Assembly (NCBI GenBank): GCA_031551355.1
Contig: JAVBNT010000033.1
Coordinates: forward strand, 1 to 48,688
Direction: 5' to 3'
Length of the DNA: 48,688 bases
DNA from: JAVBNT01 sp031551355
GTDB taxonomy: Bacteria > Vulcanimicrobiota > CADAWZ01
The position numbers were made by a program, and so were the translations under genes. Below, one piece after another: positions 8,385-16,043 of the stretch; within the stretch, counting starts at the first letter, position 1; each line of letters begins with the position of its first letter. The notes beneath the pieces were generated by a model, which had not been told where the DNA came from, ran no database searches, and was given only the letters and a program-made list of their open reading frames with translations.

Positions 8385-9722
8385 CTAGTAAGCGCTCTTT
8401 CCTTGTTCACCTTTCACTATTGATACACTGGCACTGGCGCCGATTCTGGTGGCACCGGCTTTTATCATTTCCTGGGCCGTAGAGAGATCGCGGATTCCGC
8501 CGGAAGCCTTTACTCCCATATAGCTGCCTACAGTCTCACGCATAAGAGCTATGTCTTTGGCAGTTGCACCGCCGGGACCAAATCCCGTCGATGTCTTTAC
8601 AAAGTCAGCACCGGCCTTTTGCGACAGCTTACAGGCTACAACCTTTTCCTCATCGGTCAAAAGAGCCGTTTCAAGAATAACCTTTACAAGGTTTCCTGCC
8701 GCGGCCTGCACAACAGCCTCGATATCTCTCTGAACAAGTTCATAATTTCCGGCTTTAAGCGCACCGACATTAATAACCATATCAATCTCACTGGCGCCGT
8801 TGGCAATAGCATCCCTTGTTTCCATAGCCTTGGTAACCGACGTGGTAGCTCCAAGAGGAAAACCAATAACGGTACATACTTTTACAGGTGAACCGTTCAG
8901 GCAGTCGGCAGCAAGCTTTACATGGCCCGGGTTAACACAAACAGATGCAAAAACATATTCCCGGGCTTCCTGACAAAGCTTCACAACCTCTTCTTTTGTT
9001 GCGTCGGCTTTTAAAAGGGTATGGTCTATCTGTGCGGCAAGCGCTTTGTCGACAACAGCATTGCCGGGACCGGCAGAAATTCTCTGCGCGCCGGCACTGA
9101 CAACCGCATCAACACGTTTCGCAGCCAGCGACGGGCATTTGCCGCAGCCGCTGCACTCACCCGATTCGATATCACACCCTCCTTTTGAAGAAGACTGTGG
9201 AGCACAGGCCGAAACAGCAGAACCGTCAACCGATATGCCCATAGAAGATATCAATGAGATTAATTTTGAAATCTGTGATGAAAAAAACGGTTTGTTGACA
9301 AAATTTATCAATACAGGGCCGCAGGAAGACGAAGCATTGTCAAAAAAAGCTCTGACTCCCTTGAAATTATCCATCAAATTGGCAATCGCAGAGAGTTGAT
9401 ACAAACTCGAGGCCACATATATGACCTTTTCAAAACCACCGACCCGTCCATGAAGGTTTTCCGCGGAAAAAATTGTCTCGGTAATACATGACGCTGCCAC
9501 CGGCGATGACGGAGAAAGGTTTAAAAGAGAAACCTGCGCGCCTTTCATACAGCCGCCCAAAAGAGAGTCCCACTGCGCTGCAGACAAAAAATCCTCCACG
9601 ATCAAAAGAACTTTTCCACCGACGGTTTTCACCGCAGCTTGCGTTGGTGAAGAACCATGCTGCTGTTTAATATTCTCAACAACGTCCCTCGTAATTCTGT
9701 CAACAAGATCTTTCATATCCAT
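8385..9722 (-). CDS. deoC: BMC-associated deoxyribose-phosphate aldolase fused to a PduM-like N-terminal domain
   Basis: 445 residues; ordinary DeoC has 220-260. Residues 1-20 form an amphipathic helix (MDMKDLVDRITRDVVENI) followed by a Ser/Gly/Pro/Thr linker, the usual look of an encapsulation peptide. Residues 35-165 form an alpha/beta domain resembling the N-terminal part of the neighbouring 14322-15083 product. Next is a linker with Cys183, Cys190, Cys193 and Cys196 (GECSGCGKCP), possibly a metal or Fe-S site. From about 230 comes full DeoC: QIDHTLLK, EIDMVINVG (Asp314), Schiff-base Lys376 in DFVKTSTG and Lys405 in GVKASGGIR. It should split 2-deoxyribose-5-phosphate to acetaldehyde and glyceraldehyde-3-phosphate in the BMC lumen. 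Start: ATG at 9722, 8 bases after AGAGG, preferred over GTG at 9731. Last gene of the BMC operon. Confidence 0.9.
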   Translation of the reverse strand: MDMKDLVDRITRDVVENIKQQHGSSPTQAAVKTVGGKVLLIVEDFLSAAQWDSLLGGCMKGAQVSLLNLSPSSPVAASCITETIFSAENLHGRVGGFEKVIYVASSLYQLSAIANLMDNFKGVRAFFDNASSSCGPVLINFVNKPFFSSQISKLISLISSMGISVDGSAVSACAPQSSSKGGCDIESGECSGCGKCPSLAAKRVDAVVSAGAQRISAGPGNAVVDKALAAQIDHTLLKADATKEEVVKLCQEAREYVFASVCVNPGHVKLAADCLNGSPVKVCTVIGFPLGATTSVTKAMETRDAIANGASEIDMVINVGALKAGNYELVQRDIEAVVQAAAGNLVKVILETALLTDEEKVVACKLSQKAGADFVKTSTGFGPGGATAKDIALMRETVGSYMGVKASGGIRDLSTAQEMIKAGATRIGASASVSIVKGEQGKSAY

Positions 9723-9747
9723 TATAATCACCTCTGTTTAAAATCAT

Positions 9748-10203
9748 TTAACAATCTTTAGAAAACTTTTTCTCAACAGCCATTATCTTCTCTACCCTGC
9801 GGCAATGTCTGCCTCCGGCAAAAGAAGTCGAAAGCCATATTTTTACAATTTCTTCAGCAAGGCCTTTGCCGATGATCTGGGAACCGAGAGTCAAAACATT
9901 GGCATCGTTATGCTCTCTGCTGTTTCTGGCTCCATACGTATCGTAGCATGCCGCTGCACGCACAGAAGTAACCTTGTTGGCCACCATCGCGCTGCCCATT
10001 CCGGCGCCGTCAATCATGATTCCCAAAGACCCTTTCTCCGAAGCAACTTTTTCTGCAACAAGGAAAGCAATATCAGGATAGTCCACCGGTTCGGTAGAGT
10101 ATGTTCCAAAATCAACGACCTGAAAACCAAGCTTCTCAACAAAACCTTTCAAATGTTCCTTTAGTTCGAAACCGCCATGATCTGAACCGATATACACTTT
10201 CAT
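9748..10203 (-). CDS. rpiB: RpiB-family sugar-phosphate isomerase, BMC-associated, without the catalytic Cys
   Basis: RpiB/LacAB family, 151 residues. Classical members interconvert ribose-5-phosphate and ribulose-5-phosphate. Seen: start MKVYIGSDHGGFELK, the SREHNDANVLTLGSQ signature with His98, and a GRH(C)RRV phosphate-binding end. The segment GIMIDGAGMGSAMVANK aligns with E. coli GILICGTGIG...AANK, so the catalytic Cys65 is Asp here and Thr67 is Ala; the alternative Glu of mycobacterial RpiB is also absent (Ser). Activity may therefore be on another sugar phosphate or use Asp65. It is 25 bases upstream of deoC and likely cotranslated. No encapsulation peptide is evident. The gene name reflects family, not proven reaction. 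Confidence 0.85.
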   Translation of the reverse strand: MKVYIGSDHGGFELKEHLKGFVEKLGFQVVDFGTYSTEPVDYPDIAFLVAEKVASEKGSLGIMIDGAGMGSAMVANKVTSVRAAACYDTYGARNSREHNDANVLTLGSQIIGKGLAEEIVKIWLSTSFAGGRHCRRVEKIMAVEKKFSKDC

Positions 10204-10230
10204 AATATAAAGAATCCTCCCACAACAAAA

Positions 10231-10509
10231 TTAAGAAAACAACGCATCATCAGCTTCGGAGGACAGACGCGCAATCGCATGAACCGCAAGCAGTTCTCCC
10301 ATGCGCCTGGCCCTGTCGGCTCCGGCCTCGACGGCAGCCTTTACCTCACCGATACCGCCTTTAACCATCACAGTGACAATCGCGTCACCCGGTCTTTCCT
10401 CCATAACAAGAGTTACGTTGGCAGTTTTCAGCATTGCATCACAAGCTTCAACGGCGGCAATAAACCCTTTTGTCTCAATCATTCCCAGAGCCTGTTCAAC
10501 AAATTCCAT
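10231..10509 (-). CDS. BMC-H shell protein with divergent pore loop
   Basis: Single BMC domain, 92 residues, forming hexameric shell tiles of a bacterial microcompartment. The start EQALGMIETKGFIAAVEACDAML is typical of the PduA/CcmK class. The loop lining the hexamer pore reads ERPGDA (residues 38-43) instead of the KIGSG found in the other BMC-H of this operon, so its pore should have different charge and size. A CTGGAGA ribosome-binding site precedes the ATG. It lies between pduT (41 bases) and rpiB (27 bases). Confidence 0.92.
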   Translation of the reverse strand: MEFVEQALGMIETKGFIAAVEACDAMLKTANVTLVMEERPGDAIVTVMVKGGIGEVKAAVEAGADRARRMGELLAVHAIARLSSEADDALFS

Positions 10510-10550
10510 ATAAAATCTCCAGTCAAATATTACATAACATAAAGCATCGG

Positions 10551-11102
10551 CTAAATAACCACTCCAGCCATGCCTTCATGAGGGGCCGGAATAACAACGG
10601 ACGCAACAAGAAGTCCATCTTTGCCGAGAATCTCTTCAGCCGCGGCAACAGAAGCTTCAACAGCCCCGACAATTCCGGTAAACGTAAAAAACGATTTACC
10701 GCCCATACCATTTGCAAGCCTGATTTCAAGCAACTGTATCTCGGCAGCCTTTACGGCTGCATCGGCAGATAAAATAGCGGAAGCCGCGGAAAAAGTCTCG
10801 ACAATACCAAGAGCCTCTACTTTTTCAGTCGGCGTAACGGCACGCAATGCCGGGATTATCTGTTCATGAACATTGGGAATAACAAAACTGTCGACGAGAT
10901 TAAAATCGGCAAGCTGCTCACCCTTGGAGACAGCCGTTTTTACAGCATCAACATCGCCGCAAACAAGAACCATATATTTGCCGGGGCAAATCGGATGAGC
11001 ATCAACAAGCTCAACCGGGGCAACCTTCAGCATTGCATCACACGATTCAATACCTCTGGCCATACTGTTAAGTTCTAAAAAGCCTATCGCACTATGTTCC
11101 AT
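10551..11102 (-). CDS. pduT: PduT-like BMC-T shell protein with predicted [4Fe-4S] site
   Basis: Tandem BMC-domain (trimeric) shell protein, 183 residues. The first domain is residues 1-90 (IGFLELNSMARGIESCDAML), the second 93-183 (ALGIVETFSAASAILSADAAVKAA). It resembles PduT across its length, including ICPGKYM: Cys39 corresponds to the Cys38 that binds one [4Fe-4S] cluster on the three-fold axis of PduT. It should pass electrons across the shell. The next gene upstream is pduS, 11 bases away, its usual partner, which supports a redox role. Confidence 0.9.
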   Translation of the reverse strand: MEHSAIGFLELNSMARGIESCDAMLKVAPVELVDAHPICPGKYMVLVCGDVDAVKTAVSKGEQLADFNLVDSFVIPNVHEQIIPALRAVTPTEKVEALGIVETFSAASAILSADAAVKAAEIQLLEIRLANGMGGKSFFTFTGIVGAVEASVAAAEEILGKDGLLVASVVIPAPHEGMAGVVI

Positions 11103-11113
11103 AACGGGCTAAC

Positions 11114-12439
11114 CTACCTTTGAATAACAATAAAATTATCTGACACCTCAATGACCGTTCCGCTTATCGGAGCATGGATACGGGCTCCCAGTTTTTCCTG
11201 GGGAATCTCAGCTATAATACTGCCCTTTCCCACAGAAATCCCGGCCTTTATCACCGGAACCGACGGCACACCAATATGCTGTTTCAGCGGCACAGAAACA
11301 CGGAGGAAACGCTCCGCATTCACTTCTTCAAACGGAGCATACTGCTTGGCATAGGAGGCCAGGCCTATTCTCTGAACAAGACGCGGAATAGGCAAAAGAC
11401 GCTCTTTCCGGAATTTACGGACTTCATCTGTCCGGCGGTTATGAGGATTTTTCACACCTTTGCCGGCAAGCTGTGATTTTATATACGCATTTACCGTTCC
11501 CGGAGAAAGAAATAGCGGACATGCATAGTAAGAGCATACACCGCACTCACAGCACAGAAATGAGGAGGTAACTACTTCGCTGTCGGAAAGACCGTATGCA
11601 ATGGCTCTCATAACCATATGCGGTCTAAGTTCATGTCCCATAAGAAAGCGGGGGCAAATCTCAGTACATGCCATACACTGATCGCATGAAGATTTTGTCC
11701 TTCTCAAAATAGAGTCGGGACTCTGTGCAAGACGCTGTATATGAGGGTGTGAAGACGGAAACACGAGAATCCCGCTTGTTGTTTTTGAAACGACGGAATC
11801 AAGGCCGGATATCTTGCCCATCATCGGACCGCCGGAAATAATCACACAGTCGGAAACTGTAGGTCCGCCGGCGATATCTATTGCTTCGCGAAAAGTCACG
11901 CCTATCGGCAATTCAGCCGTATATGGTCGGGAAACGGCACCGTTTACCGTCAACCATCTTGAAGTCACAGGTTCTCCATTGAAAGCCCTGGCAACATTCA
12001 AAAGCGAAGAAATATTGGCGACAACCACGCCTACATTTAAAGGAATGCCTCCCTCGGGAACTATACGCCCAGTAACATCGTTGACAATAACCTGCTCGTC
12101 ACCCGCCGGGTAAAAATTGCCCATCAAATGAAGCGATATTGAAGGCTCTGACGCAATACCCTCTTTAAGCGCCTCAACGGCATCATGATATTTAGCCTTA
12201 AGAGCAATAAAACCGCGGCCGGCTCCCGTTCCCTTCATCACAAGCTTCAGGCCTTCAACGATTTCCTTCGCATGGCGTTTCATCACAATCTGATCGCAAT
12301 AAAGCAAAGGCTCACATTCGGCACCGTTGGCAATAACGAATTCCACATCGGCATTATATTTCACATGCGAAGGGAAACCGGCTCCTCCGGCTCCGACAAT
12401 CCCGGCATCTCTTACAGTTTTTACAAGTAATGATTTCAT
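11114..12439 (-). CDS. pduS: PduS-like Fe-S flavoprotein (RnfC/NuoF-related)
   Basis: 441 residues. It starts with the RnfC/NuoF-type nucleotide/flavin loop (GIVGAGGAGFPSHVKYNADVE at residues 14-34). Two [4Fe-4S] motifs follow in the middle: CDQCMACTEICP and the second set starting FLCCECGVCS and ending YACP. The C-terminus has a SLBB/barrel-hybrid-like segment (PISGTVIEV). PduS of the propanediol compartment oxidises NADH and was linked to cobalamin reduction; no B12 enzyme is encoded here, so NADH oxidation with electron export through PduT is more likely. It is followed directly by pduT. The upstream gene gap (12440-12846) is filled by repeats. Confidence 0.9.
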   Translation of the reverse strand: MKSLLVKTVRDAGIVGAGGAGFPSHVKYNADVEFVIANGAECEPLLYCDQIVMKRHAKEIVEGLKLVMKGTGAGRGFIALKAKYHDAVEALKEGIASEPSISLHLMGNFYPAGDEQVIVNDVTGRIVPEGGIPLNVGVVVANISSLLNVARAFNGEPVTSRWLTVNGAVSRPYTAELPIGVTFREAIDIAGGPTVSDCVIISGGPMMGKISGLDSVVSKTTSGILVFPSSHPHIQRLAQSPDSILRRTKSSCDQCMACTEICPRFLMGHELRPHMVMRAIAYGLSDSEVVTSSFLCCECGVCSYYACPLFLSPGTVNAYIKSQLAGKGVKNPHNRRTDEVRKFRKERLLPIPRLVQRIGLASYAKQYAPFEEVNAERFLRVSVPLKQHIGVPSVPVIKAGISVGKGSIIAEIPQEKLGARIHAPISGTVIEVSDNFIVIQR

Positions 12440-12546
12440 AAGTTATAAAATCCCGAATATTTTTATCAGCGGTTTATCCCGCTGCAATTTTTTAAAAGAT
12501 TCTCCGTAAATTTATCAATACTGAGAATTGCTTTTATAAAGTATGG

Positions 12547-12566
12547 ATTCCCGCCTTCGCGGGAAT
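12547..12566. repeat. Short GC-rich REP-like hairpin
   Basis: Perfect 8-bp arms (12547-12554 and 12559-12566, ATTCCCGC/GCGGGAAT) around CTTC, embedded in GGATTCCCGCC...GGGAATGACA. Sequences of this kind are spread through intergenic regions of many bacterial genomes. It may stabilise the upstream mRNA 3' end between the aldehyde dehydrogenase and pduS genes. Confidence 0.7.
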
Positions 12567-12576
12567 GACATTATCC

Positions 12577-12720
12577 TAAATTCGTTCAAAACAAGGTCAG
12601 ACAATAGAGGACGATTGCGCTTTGAGCTAAGCGTAGATCTACTACGCAGGTCCCCGTTTTCACGGAGATAAACTCCAGCCACAATCGATCCGACGTTGTA
12701 TCACCGCAGTTTTCAATACC
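12577..12720. repeat. MITE-like palindromic element, copy 1 (degenerate right end)
   Basis: Starts with TAAATTCGTTCAAAAC, shares the order of blocks with the next element (CAAGG, ATTG, TTTTGAGC or TTTGAGC, AAGCGTA, ATCTACTACG, CCGCAGTTTTCAA) and ends in a decayed right arm. No coding sequence is seen. It is a diverged tandem copy of 12725-12849. Confidence 0.65.
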
Positions 12721-12724
12721 CTCC

Positions 12725-12849
12725 TAAATTCGTTCAAAACAAGGCTAGACTAGGAAGGTAATTGTGTTTTGAGCAAAGCGTAATCTACTACGTGTGCGAA
12801 AAACAACAATTGACCTGACGACGTATAGCCGCAGTTTTCAACGAATTTA
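12725..12849. repeat. MITE-like palindromic element, copy 2
   Basis: Terminal inverted repeats 12725-12740 (TAAATTCGTTCAAAAC) and 12834-12849 match in 15 of 16 positions; about 125 bp in total, non-coding, with internal self-complementarity around AATCTACTACG. Its right border contains the TAA stop codon of the aldehyde dehydrogenase gene, so insertion or expansion reached exactly to the coding end. Confidence 0.7.
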
Positions 12850-14268
12850 AACGATGCGGAAATAATCTATTAATGCACATCTGCGCTGGCGCGTAAAAGT
12901 CTTCGCAGAAGTTACGCCCTCACCGGTCGGAGTTGCAATCGTCAAAGTAGTATGTCCTTCTCCATGATAACCAAGTCCGGCAAGCGTCGGAGCATTTTTA
13001 ACAAAAATAGTCGTGTTGACAGCCAATGCCATCTTTGTAAGGCTTTCGACATTTTTTGAGAACATTGAAGCAGTATGGAAACATTTACCCTCGGCGTCAA
13101 CTGCCAATTCAATTGCCTCATCAACATTCCTTGTTCTTACAAGCGGAATAAAGGGCATCAGCTGCTCCAACCTCACAAGAGGATGATCTGAAGATACGTC
13201 AGCCAGCAAAAGTTTTGTAGATGCCGGCAAATCCAACCCGATGGCCTTAGCAATATGATGAGCCGGCTTGCCGACAAAATTGCGGTCAAGTACCGGTTCG
13301 GAAGAGCCCATGGGACCATCCTTTACAATCCTGCGCGTAAGCTCATCGATCTGCATGCGCGTAAGTTCATGACAACCGTTAAAAACCATCTGATCCTTAA
13401 ATTGGGCAAAAACCGAATCAACAATAAAAATTTCCTTTTCGGCAATGCACATTATATTACAATCAAAGGAGGCCCCCAAAACTATGTCGGCAGCAGCCTT
13501 CCTTATGTCGGCAGTATCATCGACGACTACAGGCGGATTCCCCGGACCGGCGGCAATTACTTTTTTACCGGACATCATGGCGATTTTTACAATTTCCGGC
13601 CCACCGGTAACGGCAAGAAGCTTTATTTCCGGAGATTTCATCAAAATCTGACCCGTGGCAAAGGTGGGGGTCTCAACCGTTGTCATTAAATTGGCAGGTC
13701 CGCCGGCAGCAATTACAGCCTCATTCAAAATCTCCAGAGCTTTTTGGGAAACTCTCCGGGCCTGGGGATGCGGATTATAGACAACGGCATTCCCCGCCGA
13801 AAGCATGCTGATTGAATTATTAATGACCGTAGTAGACGGGTTTGTGGACGGAGTTATTGAGCCGATAACCCCATAAGGAGCCATCTCTATAAGCGTAAGT
13901 CCGCTGTCACCTGTGTAAGCCTGTGACCGGAGATCTTCAACTCCCGGAGTTTTCTCTATGCAAAGCACATGTTTGGCCATCTTGTCTTCAACACGGCCCA
14001 TACCTGTTTCCGAAACAGCCATCTCAGACAAAAGTTTGATATTTTTAGTAGCAAACAGTCTCATCGAAGCAATAATCTTTTTACGCTCATCAAGGGGCAT
14101 ACGTGCAAAAATCTTCTGAGCTTTGGAAGCCTCGGAAATAGCCTGTTCCATTGTTTCAAAAACACCGTTGCGTGATGAAACAACATCAATATTTTCCTTT
14201 GACTGGCCGGAATACTTTTTTACAACTTCCTCAACTATTCTGGCAATATCTTCACGTTTTATATCCAC
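12847..14268 (-). CDS. pduP: CoA-acylating aldehyde dehydrogenase (PduP type), BMC-associated
   Basis: Converts acetaldehyde (or propionaldehyde), CoA and NAD+ to acyl-CoA and NADH; 473 residues, usual for PduP/EutE. The N-terminal helix MDIKREDIARIVEEVVKKY and linker form a classical encapsulation peptide. The dehydrogenase body shows APYGVIGSITPSTNP, GGPE...AAGPGNPP for cofactor binding and the catalytic Cys274 in DCNIMCIAEKE. The first possible start is TTG at 14277, but it abuts the GGGAGG site; GTG at 14268 has a 9-base spacing and is preferred. Its stop codon lies in the repeat at 12725-12849. Together with deoC and pduL it gives the aldehyde-to-acetyl-phosphate route. Confidence 0.92.
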   Translation of the reverse strand: MDIKREDIARIVEEVVKKYSGQSKENIDVVSSRNGVFETMEQAISEASKAQKIFARMPLDERKKIIASMRLFATKNIKLLSEMAVSETGMGRVEDKMAKHVLCIEKTPGVEDLRSQAYTGDSGLTLIEMAPYGVIGSITPSTNPSTTVINNSISMLSAGNAVVYNPHPQARRVSQKALEILNEAVIAAGGPANLMTTVETPTFATGQILMKSPEIKLLAVTGGPEIVKIAMMSGKKVIAAGPGNPPVVVDDTADIRKAAADIVLGASFDCNIMCIAEKEIFIVDSVFAQFKDQMVFNGCHELTRMQIDELTRRIVKDGPMGSSEPVLDRNFVGKPAHHIAKAIGLDLPASTKLLLADVSSDHPLVRLEQLMPFIPLVRTRNVDEAIELAVDAEGKCFHTASMFSKNVESLTKMALAVNTTIFVKNAPTLAGLGYHGEGHTTLTIATPTGEGVTSAKTFTRQRRCALIDYFRIV

Positions 14269-14321
14269 AAACAACAACCTCCCAATATAAGGTTATACTA
14301 AAATCCTGCAATAAAAAATTT

Positions 14322-15083
14322 CTAACGAAATATTATTTTCATATTTAAACTTTGAGCATAATCTCTGGCAAGCGGAGTCACTATCGTGCCAAACCTGAAT
14401 TCAAGCACATCAACCCCGTCTCTCAAAGCAGAATCAATATCTTCCTTAGTCACGACATTGTTCGGCCTTACATCACCAGTAACTTTCTTCCCGGATAAAA
14501 ATCCGGAAATTTCACCAGCCATTCCCAACACGGAAATTTCTCTAACTCCCATCGACAGAATTAGATTCAAATTAGCGGAAAATACTGACAGCAACGGCTT
14601 AGGAAGACGGGCTGAAGCACTCCGTAGCAAAGAAATCTCTTCCGAACCGGCAAAGATGGCTTTTTGCTCCATCAAAGACTGTATAACAATTTTCGACGGC
14701 ACATCATCAGCTATTAACTGTGCTGTTTTTGAGCAAAGAGTCATATTCATTACCGGCACAATCACTGCGTCAAAGCCGGATACCGTCCTTTTCCAGGAAG
14801 ACGGCAAAACCGAAAAAAGCTGCCCCGGCACAGTTTTGGCCAAAGACTCAGCTTTTTTGATACAAAATTCATCGGACACAAAAAACAAAAAATCACAAAA
14901 AGGCGAAAGACATTTAAGCTCTTTCACAAAAAGATCAAAATCATTGCTCTCCTGAGTAAGAACCACTGCGACGCTTTTTCTGCCGGCAACAACAGCTGTC
15001 TGCGGAGCTGGATTTTCGGCCCCGGAAGAAACGCGGCTTATTACAATGTCGGTAATTTCATCAATAAGTTTTTGTAAATCCAT
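14322..15083 (-). CDS. PduM-like BMC structural/flavoprotein-like protein
   Basis: 253 residues. The start MDLQKLIDEITDIVISRVSS plus a Pro/Ala/Glu linker is an encapsulation-peptide-like helix close to that of the fused DeoC. An alpha/beta domain follows (VAVVLTQE; GFDAVIVPVMNMTLCSKTAQLIAD; LLSVFSANLNLILSMGV), also similar in pattern to residues 35-165 of that DeoC. The C-terminus (GDVRPNN... FGTIVTPLARDYAQ) resembles the end of PduM and of related ethanolamine/propanediol BMC proteins, where a conserved IVT.LARD-type motif recurs. Exact function is unknown; PduM helps core assembly in the Pdu compartment. It is 53 bases upstream of the aldehyde dehydrogenase gene. Confidence 0.6.
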   Translation of the reverse strand: MDLQKLIDEITDIVISRVSSGAENPAPQTAVVAGRKSVAVVLTQESNDFDLFVKELKCLSPFCDFLFFVSDEFCIKKAESLAKTVPGQLFSVLPSSWKRTVSGFDAVIVPVMNMTLCSKTAQLIADDVPSKIVIQSLMEQKAIFAGSEEISLLRSASARLPKPLLSVFSANLNLILSMGVREISVLGMAGEISGFLSGKKVTGDVRPNNVVTKEDIDSALRDGVDVLEFRFGTIVTPLARDYAQSLNMKIIFR

Positions 15084-15369
15084 AGGAATATTTTATTATC
15101 GGCTCTTTTGCGATCTTTTATTTAGAATGCATGCGGACGCGTAATGCGCCTCCCTAAAGCTTAACATAAATAACCGCATTGCCGGATCCGGTAAAACTTT
15201 TCACCGGCTCCGACAATGTCGCTTATTACGAGTATCAAAACAAAATTCAAAAAATCCCAAATAAACTCAAATTTGTTAAGGTGCTAAGTCAGTTATAATT
15301 TCGACGAGTGAGGCGTAGGGTTGCTCAATGTCATTAAGTTAAGGTTTTAAATCTCCATTTTACCATTTT

Positions 15370-15451
15370 CGTCATTGCGAGGAGGCTGCCGACGAAGCAA
15401 TCCAGAAAAACAAATGCCTGGATTGCCACGCCTTACAGGCTCGCAATGACG
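15370..15451. repeat. REP/MITE-like palindrome nested in the larger element
   Basis: Outer arms CGTCATTGCGAG (15370-15381) and CTCGCAATGACG (15440-15451) and inner arms GCAATCCAG (15397-15405) and CTGGATTGC (15418-15426) are perfect complements. This GTCATTGCGAG...GCAATCC layout is a well-known dispersed intergenic palindrome type in many bacteria. Confidence 0.8.
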
Positions 15452-15582
15452 GGTAGAACAAATTAACCACACAATTCTTGTCACAATTCCAAGAATACTT
15501 TCTCTTAATTTAGTGACATTGAGATTAACTACGCCGGCCCTACTAAAACAAGCTTAAATTAAATGGTGTCCAACAGGACGCC

Positions 15583-15612
15583 CGCTTTGGTTGTGTTGGC
15601 ACAACCAAAGCG
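15583..15612 (-). repeat. Stable 13-bp hairpin downstream of the BMC-H gene
   Basis: Arms 15583-15595 and 15600-15612 (CGCTTTGGTTGTG and complement) are perfect around TTGG. It lies about 40 bases after the BMC-H stop on the minus strand. No T-run follows, so it is more likely an mRNA-stabilising or processing hairpin that leaves more shell-protein mRNA than downstream mRNA, rather than a terminator. Confidence 0.55.
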
Positions 15613-15650
15613 AAGATTATAACTGACGACGCAGATTGACGAATTTCAGT

Positions 15651-15974
15651 TTATTTTTTGTCAGTTGATTTTTCGGTTACATTGCCTTTCGGAGGAGCAA
15701 TCGGCAATACATCATCAAGCTCTTTATGAGGTCTGGGAATAACGTGAACAGCGACGAGTTCCCCTACTTTTCTGGCAGCAGCGGCACCAGCATCGGTTGC
15801 GGCACGGCATGCGGCAACGTCCCCCCTTACCAAAGCGGTTACATATCCGGAACCGATTTTTTCCCAGCCGATAAGCTTTACATTAGCAGCTTTAACCATA
15901 GCATCAGAAGCCTCGATCATAGCGACAAGACCTTTGGTTTCAATCATTCCAAGTGCTTCGTAGTTAGATGACAT
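15651..15974 (-). CDS. BMC-H shell protein, PduA type
   Basis: Single BMC domain of 107 residues forming hexamers in the shell facets. YEALGMIETKGLVAMIEASDAMVKAANV is spread over residues 5-32; the pore loop is the canonical KIGSG (39-43), as in PduA/PduJ, suited to small polar metabolites. After the domain (to about residue 90) comes a hydrophilic tail rich in Pro, Lys and Thr. A GGAGG site precedes the ATG. It follows pduL after 69 bases and is followed by a stable hairpin, fitting a high-copy shell component. Confidence 0.94.
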   Translation of the reverse strand: MSSNYEALGMIETKGLVAMIEASDAMVKAANVKLIGWEKIGSGYVTALVRGDVAACRAATDAGAAAARKVGELVAVHVIPRPHKELDDVLPIAPPKGNVTEKSTDKK

Positions 15975-16043
15975 AACAAAAAACCTCCATATATTTCAAT
16001 TACTTTATTAAAAAACACGGTAAACACCGTAAAAAAAACAAAA

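Larger units (their letters stand above)
15288..15627. repeat. Long imperfect inverted-repeat element (MITE-like), gene gap 15084-15650
   Basis: Outer arms GTCAGTTATAAT (15288-15299) and its exact complement (15616-15627), and inner arms 15312-15343 / 15504-15535 (27 of 32 positions or slightly fewer paired, containing CTCAATGTCA and TTAAG), make an element of about 340 bp without open frames. A shorter REP-like palindrome sits in its centre. The inner arm AATGTCATTAAGTTAAG recurs at 39560-39576, so this is a family. The element separates the BMC-H/pduL genes from the PduM-like gene inside one operon. Bases 15084-15287 show nothing else. Confidence 0.65.

Noticed and set aside
15370..15451. 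CRISPR repeat or tRNA-like structure
   Set aside because: It is a single nested palindrome without repeated spacers, and it does not fit a cloverleaf.
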